DNA from: Atherix ibis
Taxonomy: Eukaryota; Arthropoda; Insecta; Diptera; Athericidae
Length of the DNA: 64,000 bases
Assembly: GCA_958298945.1 (NCBI GenBank)
Contig: OY282610.1
Location: forward strand, 32,681,667-32,745,666
Direction: 5' to 3'
Made by a program: the position numbers and the translations under genes
Shown here: piece after piece, positions 54,850 to 64,000 of the stretch
Position numbering within the stretch: the first letter of the stretch is position 1
How the letters are laid out: each line of letters begins with the position of its first letter
The notes under the pieces: model-generated
The model's input: the letters and a program-made list of their open reading frames with translations, nothing else
Told to the model about the DNA's origin: nothing
Databases searched by the model: none

Positions 54850-55900
54850 ACAAATTTTTTTCCTCCTAACATATTCAATTGATTTTTATACTTCAATGGT
54901 CTCCTCTCTCAAATAACTCCCTTGAATGGTGTTGTCTTCACTCTTCGCAGACATCAGCTCCTCCTTATATTCTTATGATTAAAGAATACCAAGATATTGT
55001 AGGTCCGAACAGCAGATTTTCGTATATGTATACGCTGTTTTCTGCTTAAATTATCTCAAAACGGCAAGAAATCGTAATGCTTGCATACTTTTGTGTAGAT
55101 TTTTTTATGTAGACATGACCCCCATACTGACATCTAATTTTTGTAATAGAATTTTTTGGAATTTCAAAACCATAAATATAATTTAACTCACTTATTCCAC
55201 TTTGTAAATAATAATCAAATGTCGAGCGACTCAATTTTGTAGACTTTCGGAGAGTTTTCAAAACACGCCATTATCCATAAAGTGGTAGTATACCGAAATG
55301 CTTGCATACTTTTGTTTACATTTAGAGACTAATTGCGGAGTGAAAGTTTAAGTGTGATTTTATTGAATTTTAAATAGTTTACGAACTAGTAAGTGTAAAT
55401 TAATTTTATTATGTACGACAGTAAATAGGAAATTTTTCTTTTAGAATACGAAATGTTTCGCGATAGGTTATTTTACAAGTGTATTCTCGAAAAAAATTGT
55501 ATGTGGAGGCCTATCCAGTTCTTCTATAATCTAAATTATCGATAGTACCATGATGAGGTCCTTTTAAGTGTTTTTTTTTTGCCTACGACAATAAAGAAAA
55601 ATTCGCACGGATAAAGATCAGACCAAAAAAAAAAAGGCTGGGAACTGCACAAACTTATTTTTTCTAATAAAAAAAAAATACCTGATGACAGGGGCATTGT
55701 TATGATGGAGCATCTCAGTATCAGCAATCTATGGTCTGACTCGAAGAACCTTTTATTTATATAACTCTGATGGTCCGTGTTATAGGGGGTATTTCTTCAA
55801 TACCCGAAACTTATACTGCAAGTTTCGATAGATCACACTATTACGCACATAATTGTTCGGCGGGTTTCCGATTGTAGGAATTCGATTTGATAGAAACTCC
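54850..55900 (-). mobile_element. Old mariner relic (family 8) split by a non-autonomous element
   Basis: From 55900 down, the minus strand reads VLRVRP, IADTEMLHHNNAPVI (second catalytic block, D to N), then in another frame SDLYPCEFFFI (SPCDFFLF with D to E) and LKRTSSW/GTIDNL. The 563-bp insertion 54971-55533 interrupts here. Below it ELMSAKSEDNTIQGSYLREE and TIEV resemble the C-terminus xxCIxxxGxYFEGDNIEV. At least two catalytic residues are changed. Confidence 0.65.
54971..55533. mobile_element. Second copy of the 33-bp-TIR non-autonomous element
   Basis: The right end GAGGCCTATCCAGTTCTTCT then ATAATCTAA parallels the right end of 50000-51172. The left end (CTTATGATTAAAGAATA...GTAGG) is a degraded version of CTTAGATTAAAGAAG...CCTAC. 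Internal blocks shared in the same order are CGTATATGTATACGC, TTTTTTATGTAGACATGAC, CTCAATTTTGTAGACTTTCG and ATAAAGTGG/GAAAGTGG. At 563 bp it is about half the length of the first copy. No clear target duplication is left. Confidence 0.75.
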
Positions 55901-56354
55901 AAAGTCATGTTGACCTCTAGTATTTTATTCCATATGTCCATATGGATCTGTATTGAATATGATGGGTTTTTTGTTGAATTTCAGTTTTGATCGCTTATTT
56001 AAAAGTTTTTGTAGTTGTCAGTAGCGTCTCCTTATATTAGTTCTTTTCAGTCAAATGTTTATTAATGTAAAACCATAACTAAAGTACATAATTCTTTTTT
56101 GGAACAATATTGCCGATAATATCTATGAAAACAGATTGTCTTCCGCAAATAGTAAAAGTATCGGGAACACTCTTTTGTTCTGAAACAGTTTTGAAAGGAA
56201 TCAAAATATTTTTTGTAAATTTTACGAGGAATTAACCGCACTTTTGTGATATGATAGGATAGTTGTGTCATCAGCCTACACAGCTATTAAGATGTTGTTT
56301 TATGGCAAAATGCCGTTAATATAAATTTTATACAGTAGAGGGCCCTAAGCATGC
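55901..56354. other. AT-rich stretch, nothing recognised
   Basis: No readable motif between two mariners. The 69-codon minus frame at 56062-56271 is not recognised. Confidence 0.35.
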
Positions 56355-57620
56355 TACGAGGGTCGTTCAATAAGTCTTCAGAAAAAGATGGAAAAAACTG
56401 CTTTTAAAAAAATCTCCTTTTAGCTCTATACACTTTTCCAACCGTTTTTCCAAAATTTTTATCCCGTCCAAAAAATAGGATTTCGGAAGTTCTGCAAAAT
56501 ACTCATCCGTTTGAGCAATGACGTCCTCGTTGGAAGTGAACCGTCGTTCGCTAAGCCATTTCTTCAGATTGTGGAAAAGAAAATAGTCACTCGGGGCCAA
56601 ATCTGGTGAATAAGCGGGATGCTGCAACAATTCCATTCTCAATTCCACAATTTTGGGCATGGAAACAGCGCAGGTGTGCTCACGCGCAATGTCCTGATGC
56701 AAGAGGATTTTTTTCTTCTTCAGATGGGGGCGTTTCTCTTTGATTTCCTCACCCAACCATTGCAATAACGACGCGTAATACGCTCCTGTTATTGTTTTTC
56801 CTTTTCCCAAGTAGTCGATAAAAATGATGCCCTGCGAATCCCAAAAGACCGTGGCCATCACCTTGCCGGCCGATGGCACAGTTTTTGCCTTCTTCGGAGC
56901 CCGTTCACCCTTGAAAATCCACTGTGATGACTGTCTCTTCGTTTCTGGAGTGTACTAGTGTATCCAGGTTTCGTCCACAGTGACATATCGACGAAGGAAT
57001 TTGGCAGGATTGCGATGAAAGAGTGCCAACATAGTCTCAGAGTCCACTGCACGATTGCGCTTATTCTCCTCTGAGAGCAAACGCGGCACCCACCTTGCCG
57101 AAATTTTTTTCACAGACAATTTTTCATGCAAAATTGAAGCGACTGTACCTTGTGATATGCCCGTGGCCTCAACTAATTCGCGCACTTTTATTCGCCGATC
57201 GTTCAAAATCAGATCGTGGATTTTGTCGAAGAGTTCAGGAGTAGATACCTCAACTGGGCATCCTGAACGATGTTCATCTCTTGTGGATGAACGGCCACGT
57301 GTAAAACAACCCAATTGTAAACCGTCGCAAACACAGGTGCAGATGTGCCATGAACTGCATCCACTCGGCTTTGATTTCTTTCGGGCTTAAGCCTTTCAAA
57401 TGGAGATGTTTGATGACAGCCCTAAACTTTCTTTTTTCCATTGTTATGCACAAATAAATGTCGTTAACTTTAATCGACGATAGAAATTGACCTACGCTAT
57501 GGAACGAGCTGAAATTTTGACAGCTTTCCTGTCGATAATGCTACTTACAAAAAAAATCTTTACCGACACTACGAGCGCAATTTCTTGGATTTTCTAAGGA
57601 CTTATCGAACGACCCTCGTA
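56355..57620 (-). mobile_element. Mariner (family 1), full-length
   Basis: TACGAGGGTCGTTCAATAAG at 56355 and the inverse terminus at 57620. Internally it shares a distinctive indel with 33731-35023, so these two form a subgroup. Confidence 0.95.
56411..57441 (-). pseudogene. Mariner transposase, frameshift plus one nonsense
   Basis: ATG 57441 (MEKRKFRAVIKHL). One base is missing at KAEWM (compare KAELDAVHG) and the GCFTRGRSS indel follows. From 57314 one frame runs through DRRIKVRELVEATGIS, WVPRLL and TVDETWIH (first D), to TAC to TAG at the first Tyr of HYYTP. It continues in frame through PSAGKVMATVFWDSQG, LLHQDIAREHT (second D kept, N to I after it) and LAPSDYFLFHNL (third D). The C-terminal DYVEK end is deleted, giving GDFFKSS. 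Confidence 0.92.
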
Positions 57621-59324
57621 CCTTAAAAGACACTATCGACGACATGATCTGATGATGATCAAATTTTACTTGATTTTTCAAAATAGACCAGAAAGCTATA
57701 GTTAAATATGTGTAATGATTTTTTTTATAGTACGAAGGATATTAATTTCCTCAACAAATATATTTTTTTTTGCTTTATTTCTTGATTAAAAAAGTAAACT
57801 TTTTTTTTATTATAATTAAAAAGACCGTTTTTTTTAAAAAAAAACTATTTTAAAAATTCAAATCAGAATAAAAGTGGACTTCAAAGGAAGGAAAAATAGA
57901 TACTACCCACTTCACCATATACAAAATGGGAACTTTTTTTCTGATTTTCAGTAATATTTTTTTCTCAAAGTACACGTATTCAGTTATTCTGGTCAAAAAT
58001 TTGTTTGCATTTTTTTTTAATAATATTTGTATATATTCTTTTCTTCTCCGAATAACCTACTTAAATTATGACTAAATTATTTTCAGTACATTAACGTAAT
58101 AAAGGCAGTAGCAATAATATTCCTTTTGAGGCGATTTCAGTTTCCTTAATGTGTTCCTTAAAATGAAAAGTGTACGTATTCATTTTTATTTTTAAAAAAA
58201 ATGGAATCTTCTTAATGAATAAGCATGCTTTAGAATATCATTTAATGTAATGATAGCTGCACAAAACCATAACCCATCCGTTCTTGTTTGGGAATAATTT
58301 TCGTTACACGTAATGACTGGCTTTTTGTTCAAATAGTATAAATCTTACTTGTATAAAATTATTAAATACTTTTGATTAAAATAAAGATAGTTTTATAAAA
58401 AGGACGATAAATAATGAAAATTTACAGAGTTTTGTTACGTCGTCAAAAATTATAACTCAAACAAGGAAAATATAAATTCCTTCTTCTGCTTTTATTCCTG
58501 TTCACTACATTTTAACTATTTTTATTTCCTTAATTTTAAATGAGCGAGTAAAAACCACAAAAAAGAAAACTTCAAATTCAAAAGTGAATATATAAAAAAT
58601 ACAACGATTGAATAATATCCTTACAAATATCTGCTCTCCTTTATATAATGAAAATTTGTAAATGAATTCAGTTTTAAAAAAGTTCACAATTTTTATTTCC
58701 ATTTAATTTTGTAAAGGCTCAAGTTTTATTCATCGTTTATAAGAAATTCCAAAGTATCTTTAATCCATCAAAGTTTAGATGAATATAAATGTTGAAATGA
58801 TTTTTTATCAATTGAATTTTATTCGTAAGTTAAATTAAAAAAATTGTTTTCTAGAGAAAGTTCTAGAGACAAATTGTATTTTGTCATGAAATTATAACTT
58901 GATCAAATGATTAACAATTTATTAATAAAGAAATTTTTAATTTTTGGCACATTTTAGATTAAGTGAAACTATACATGCTTAGCGAAATGGAAGTCAGAAC
59001 ACTCAGAAAAATGCAAGTGCAAAATTCTAGCCAGCAAAATATTAGTTTTCTGCAGTAGAGTGCATTTATTTTCCGTCAGGTTAGTATCAAAATTTTTAGT
59101 GGACTCGAAACTTTCGCAAATTATTTCCATTTTTTAGACAGATTATATTTTGCTATCAAGAACACAATCACTTAACGAATAACAAATGGTTTCCGAGGCT
59201 ATTGATTTTAGGGGCTCAACCACCATTTGGATTATCCACACATTGTCCCAAATTAATAATATTTTCAAATATGGTAAAGGTTGTGGTTATCAGTAACTAT
59301 AAGATAATATAACGTAGAGTATCT
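57621..59324. other. AT-rich stretch, nothing recognised
   Basis: A/T runs throughout; no TIRs, arrays or coding motifs. Confidence 0.4.
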
Positions 59325-59600
59325 GACATTGTACCGGACGGAACGTTGCTCTTTTTACTCACTTTATACATCAGAATGCCAGGAGTAAGGCAATAATGAA
59401 CCGCTGTATTCGACCAGCCAGTGGTATACGCCGGACCTCTCTGTCTTTATTGAACTGGTCGAAAGCCTGTTTCACATTATCTTCAAACATCTCATTTAAT
59501 CCCCTTTACAATCGTCAAAACCTTTGTATAGTTCATAGGTTAATCCGTTCCCCTATTAATCTCTGAACTCGAGAAAAGTCCATACACCCTTTCTCTTGAT
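59325..59600 (+). pseudogene. LINE ORF2 fragment (RT thumb), second copy
   Basis: GTLLFLLTLYIRMPGVR, then in another frame MNRCIRPASGIRRTSL, then NWSKAC parallels RTLLYFLTICVSVPIAAKK...VKRCIRLANEAHRTSPVES...ETGRK at 32880-33030. DNA blocks ACGGAAC, CTCACT and ACTGGTCGAAA are shared in order. It is shorter and more decayed; no RNase H is readable. Confidence 0.65.
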
Positions 59601-61126
59601 TTTCAAACCACCCTTTTCAGATATTCCAATATTACCACATTTGACTGTAAAATTTTTGACAATTTGACAAGATCAATAGTGAAAGATTTCTTTCCACACA
59701 GTCTTCTCAATAATCATTCAAAATTTTTGTGCAAGAATTCGAACTGGGCATATCAAAATGTAGTTGTCTTACTACTCAACGAATACCACTTAATCTAGAG
59801 CTTTGTCTTGAATATCACTACGTATACTTCCATTTTGGAGCTCCTAAACCCAACCATTTGGGTTTTTTTTGGATTAATGTTATTTGCTCCACCAAAATTT
59901 AAGAATATCTAATTGATCTATCCAACTTAAGAGTGATTTGAGGAAGTTGACTATGCCAACCCAGATGCAACATGATATCGTCAAATGTCCTGATAATCGG
60001 AACATTACAAAATGGCTGCTGGTACTCTCGACAGCGGCTATTTTTATCTTGTATAATTGTTGAGATTCTTACGAATCCTTTGGATGTTGGAAGGGAAGAG
60101 AAAGGTATTAAAAAAAAAACTGAACGTCAAATTCAACAGGAGTATGGTATATGACAACCATACTCAGAGAGCACCTTACCCTGCTAGGCATGCTTGATTG
60201 CGGGAGATTTGAAATTTATGCAAAAGTGGTGCGCTCACATGCAATATAATGAGAAAATGATCTTGTCCAAAGGTGTTAATTTCTCCATGGGATGGGAAGA
60301 AATAGAAAGAAAAAAGAAAGAAGATGCAAAAAAATAATAAAGTAAACAATTATTCGTTTTTCATTGTTCCAACCATCGTCATTGGATCAATAAAATATTT
60401 TTTATATTATTTTCCGATTTAACAATCCTATTTTTTATTATACAATATTAACTATAATTACTATATTTTTTTATTTTTATTTTCTCTTATATACTTTGCA
60501 TACGATAATATAATAAATAATGTTTTTTATTTTTAATGTTCGCTAATTTTTCAAGCTTTTAGACAATTTTAATATTTTTCTTCTATGATTTATTCGTGCT
60601 TTATGCATTAAATTCTTGCTCTCATGTTCCTATAGTATTTTCTTAAATTATTATTATCTACATAAATTATTATATATTATGATATTTTTTAAAATATATT
60701 ATAACATCAACTTAAAATAGTAATAGTTAATAGCAATAATAAAATGTTGTTCTTCAAGAAAAAAATACATTTTCGTTCCTTACTTTACAATTATATTTTT
60801 GAAAAAAATTGTAATCAATTAATTAATTAGTAATATTATAATAATTGGGTGAGTTATTAAGTACATTTATTATCGGTTTAGAGTAAAAAACTATATCAAT
60901 AATAAATGCACTTAATAAACACTCGTTTTTGCTTTCCAAGTATTTTTCACAAGTAAACAACCAAACTTCTCCATTAATTTGCAACCCAAAAAAAAAAAAA
61001 CCATTATATACTCTGGCCAAATACCGACTGCCTTGTGTAAACTCTATCACTTAATGATGCCGGCACACTCGTGTTCTGCTCGTACGTCTTCGTATAATAC
61101 GATCGGTTTCGCCGCTGATTCGACGA
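59601..61126. other. Mostly AT-rich; GC-richer patches unassigned
   Basis: 59940-60330 is of moderate GC with a 60-codon plus frame and no known motif. 61010-61130, just before the satellite array, is GC-richer (GCCGGCACACTCGTG) and also unassigned; it may belong to the element that carries the array. Confidence 0.35.
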
Positions 61127-61133
61127 AGCTTCA

Positions 61134-61924
61134 TCGAATCATGGATAATTCTGGAAGTAGTGTTGCCTGAGGCACCAAAACTAACCGAAAATTCTATTTA
61201 TAGTCTTACTGATTTGGGCGCTACCTATTAAAATTTTTGACAACTAACAAATCATCAATGCTTGATGATCGAATCATGGATAATTCTGGAAGTAGTGTTG
61301 CCTGACGCACCAAAACTAACCGAAAATTATATTAATAGTCTTACTGATGGGCGCTACATATTTAAATTTTTGACAACTAACAAATCATCAATGCTTGATG
61401 ATCGAATCATGGATAATTCTGGAAGTAGTGTTGCCTGAGGTACCAAAACTAACCGAAAATTATATTTATAGTCTTACTGATTTGGGCGCTACCTATTTAA
61501 ATTTTTGACAACTAACAAATCATCAATGCTTGATGATCGAATCATAAATAATTCTGGAAGTAGTGTTGCCTGAGGCACCAAAACTAACCGAAAATTATAT
61601 TTATAGTCTTACTGATTTGGGCGCTACCTATTTAAATTTTTGACAACTAACAAATCATCAATGCTTGATGATCGAATCATGGATAATTCTGGAAGTAGTG
61701 TTGCCTGAGGTACCAAAACTAACCGAAAATTATATTTATAGTCTTACTGATTTGGGCGCTACCTATTTAAATTTTTGACAACTAACAAATCATCAATGCT
61801 TGATGATCGAATCATGGATAATTCTGGAAGTAGTGTTGCCTGAGGTACCAAAACTAACCGAAAATTATATTTATAGTCTTACTGATTTGGACGCTACCTA
61901 TTTAAATTTTTGACAACTAACAAA
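61134..61924 (+). repeat. Satellite array: about 5.9 copies of a 135-bp unit
   Basis: ATGGATAATTCTGGAAGTAG (ATAAATA in copy 4) starts at 61141, 61276, 61409, 61544, 61679 and 61814, giving spacings of 135, 133, 135, 135 and 135. Units differ at a few sites (GAGGCACC or GAGGTACC; TTGGGCGC or TTGGACGC). Each junction holds ATCATCAATGCTTGATGAT, an 8-bp-stem hairpin with a 3-base loop. The array stops abruptly after GACAACTAACAAA. No coding frame persists. Confidence 0.97.
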
Positions 61925-62285
61925 CTAAAGCTTCCAGATTTTTCGTTATTCTCCGGACAAAATAATTTCACTCTCCTTATGAGATATTTTCCTATTATAT
62001 TAATAATATCGGGTGATTTTTTTGTTATTTGGTTTTTTATATTTTTACTTTTAATTGATTTCGCATGCCACGTAACGTGTGTCAAAATCAAAAGTACTCA
62101 AATAGCATTGTCATTTTATCATAAAATGATTTACACCTGGACAACGCTTATAAATTATTGAATTTTATTATTAAAATTCGTGCTCTCTTCGCGCACTTCA
62201 ACCATTTTATATTAGCAAGAAATTCAAAGCCATAGTGACACAATTTAGCAATAGTTTTACTCTAATAGATAATAAACCACCAATC
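61925..62285. other. Unassigned stretch between satellite and transposase relic
   Basis: The 83-codon plus frame starting inside the array is hydrophobic (Leu/Ile/Phe-rich) and matches nothing I know. No repeats. Confidence 0.35.
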
Positions 62286-62289
62286 CATA

Positions 62290-62960
62290 TGCGTACAGTG
62301 CCTACAGAGGAAAATATTGCTGTCGTAGCGTTCAGTGTTGGTGAACACCCATTCACGGCAACCAGGATTTCGTTACTTGACCATGTGAAAGATTTTATGA
62401 AAGGAACTTAATGAAAAAGTATATAAAATACAGCTCATGCAAGAACTGAAGGTGAACAACCTGCCAAAACATCGAATTTTCGGAGGGTAGGCCTTACCAG
62501 TCTAACTATCCGAGCATGAGGAAAATCCATTTTTTTACCAAAAAATTACGTTCTGTGACGAAGCTCATTTTTGGTTGAAATGTGAACAAGCAAAATTGTC
62601 GCATTTGGTCTGATGAATAACTACAGGAAAAAATAAGAACTGCAATTGCACCCAGAAAAATTGGCCTTAACGTTACCGACAATGGCACCCGCTATAACTC
62701 AACGATTTCGAACTTTTTTTTTAATCAAAATGCAAGAACTGTATTTGGTCGACATGTGGTTTCAACAAGACGGTCCTACATACCACACAGCACATGAAAC
62801 AATTGATACAATGAAGATGAGTTCGGTAAGTTGGCCGTCTAGATCGTGCGATTTGACGCCTTTAGACTATTTTTTTATGGGACTACGTGAAGTCGCTCGT
62901 CTAAAAGTTGTTCAAAATTGGAACTCTTACATTGAATATTTAAAATGTAGTCATGGCTAA
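62290..62960 (+). pseudogene. DD41D-type transposase, best-preserved copy
   Basis: The forward reading is VRTV-like IRTVPTEENIAVVAFSVGEH, YKIQLMQELK, RIFGG, ITFCDEAHFWLK (first D), HPEKLALTL, then VDMWFQQDGPTYHTAHETID (second D), WPSRSCDLTPLDYF (third D) and KVVQNWNSYIEYLK. Blocks and order match the Tc1/mariner group with WFQQDGATCHT and PPRSCDLTPLD. The second-to-third D distance is about 31 residues instead of the expected 41, because about 10 residues before WPSRS are deleted. There are frameshifts and stops upstream. No TIRs are seen. Confidence 0.85.
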
Positions 62961-64000
62961 TATTTTCATGAAATAATCTTTAAGAAGTAAATGGCAAGCA
63001 TTGATTTATCGATTCAAATAAATTTCATTTTAAATTGAATTTTTGTAAACGTTTTTTTTTAATGTTTGAATTTCTGTAAAACGTTTTCTTTGTTGAATTT
63101 GTTCCTATTTGTTTTTTTTTTTTAACTTTTATTATTACTACCAAATGACAATGTATTTTTTCTTAGTTTTTGCTTTGCTATAAACGAAATTTTGACGTAC
63201 ACAAAAATTTTCATATTTATGCTGCGGTAAATTTTCGATTCCATACTTTTATAGTGCAGCATATTTTCATCATTCCTGTTTACTGTAGACCATTTTTATT
63301 TTTCTTGCCGCTATCGTAATTTTGCCTTTGGCAAAATTTGTAAAATTTTGTACTCCACGTGTCCTTAGCACAAATCCTTAGGATTTTATATAATCAGAAT
63401 TTGTGCGCTTATAATCTATCGCCTTCATGATTGTTATTCGTGATATTTTTTGAAACATTTTGATGTATTGTATTTTTTTTTGTTTTGTTTCTTTTTTATC
63501 ATTATACATTCACAAGTTTATTTATATTCGATTGCAAAATTTATACATATAGTACGTTATTGTATGTACCAATACTACACCTACAATATGGGTTGCTATC
63601 ATTTCTCTTCATCTTCTTTTATTTGTGATTATTTTCTTGAATTTTCTTATATCTTGGTTACTAAATTTCCAATCTAACATAACATAAGTAGATGATCTTA
63701 GTATATTTTACAACATTTTTATACCATTTTCCATAGTGACTTATATCAAATACATCAACCTGGTTTTCTCTTCATCGCAGATTGTTTTGCATATCTCGTT
63801 ATTCTTGACAGAAAATCAGACTACGTGTAAAGTTTTAATAATATTCTATGTTTTCCAGTGACAAACTAATACATTTAAATATCCGTATACCTTGCCGGTT
63901 TTCTTATAGCTTTTTGCTTTTTCTATCTGCAGAAATATGTATAAAAATACCTTCGCTTGCAAACTTTACGTATGTGTATTTCATACTTTTCTTTATCAAA
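62961..64000. other. AT-rich stretch, nothing recognised
   Basis: T-rich sequence. The 75-codon frame at 63450-63677 is Phe/Tyr/Ile-rich, as expected from composition. No TIR, RNA gene or repeat. Confidence 0.4.

Noticed and set aside
61136..61924. CRISPR-like array
   Set aside because: Units are contiguous 135-bp satellite monomers with no unique spacers, in a eukaryotic transposon-rich context.

Overview
This window looks like non-coding chromatin from an arthropod nuclear genome. It is very AT-rich, has long homopolymer runs and simple repeats, and I found no convincing host exon. Almost everything recognisable is a dead transposon. Every protein match comes from my own reading of translated motifs, not a database search, so family names are by resemblance. 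The sequence does not identify the species (an insect or a crustacean such as a copepod would both fit).

The main theme is an accumulation of Tc1/mariner elements of several lineages. (1) A family with termini TACGAGGGTCGTTCAATAAG has five near-full-length copies plus one 3' end (1-63, 12321-13586, 16798-17995, 33731-35023, 46368-47670, 56355-57620). (2) A related family with termini TACGAGGGTCATTCAACAAG has two copies (19502-20745, 42795-43749). (3) There is one Himar1/irritans-like copy (36541-37770). (4) A family with TIR TATAACTTAAAAATGCGGGA has two copies (7268-8530, 49016-51312). (5) A Mos1/mauritiana-like family with TIR TACCAGGTGTATAAGC has three copies (14665-15892, 25594-26189, 39069-39855). 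(6) There are Hsmar1/cecropia-like relics (15955-16260, 30737-31612, 31690-32690). (7) There is a mariner with 200-bp inverted ends (24696-25593). (8) An older mariner family has three degraded sites (4107-5060, 39876-40690, 54850-55900). (9) Fragments of a DD41D-type family carry the motif RSCDLTPLD (5500-5830, 36180-36420, 53600-53790, 62290-62960; probably 30420-30597). No copy has an intact transposase; lesions repeatedly hit the catalytic aspartates or their spacing.

Other residents are LINE relics: Jockey-like reverse transcriptase pieces, a LINE with RNase H and a zinc-knuckle tail, and LINE C-terminal domains. There are also a BED-finger hAT relic (52965-53190), two copies of a non-autonomous element with 33-bp TIRs (50000-51172, 54971-55533), a pogo/Tigger-like TIR pair enclosing two nested mariners (24241-26397), a foldback repeat split by a mariner (42661-43888), a 493-bp TIR element containing a perfect 28-bp hairpin (29924-30416), and a 135-bp satellite array (61134-61924).

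Nesting gives relative ages. Mariners sit in LINEs, a LINE 3' end sits in a mariner with a 13-bp target duplication, and the 33-bp-TIR family sits inside mariners twice. The stretches between these units are AT-rich sequence in which I see nothing codable. I found no operon, CRISPR array or undescribed enzymatic system; the novel-looking items are the non-autonomous and palindromic elements.
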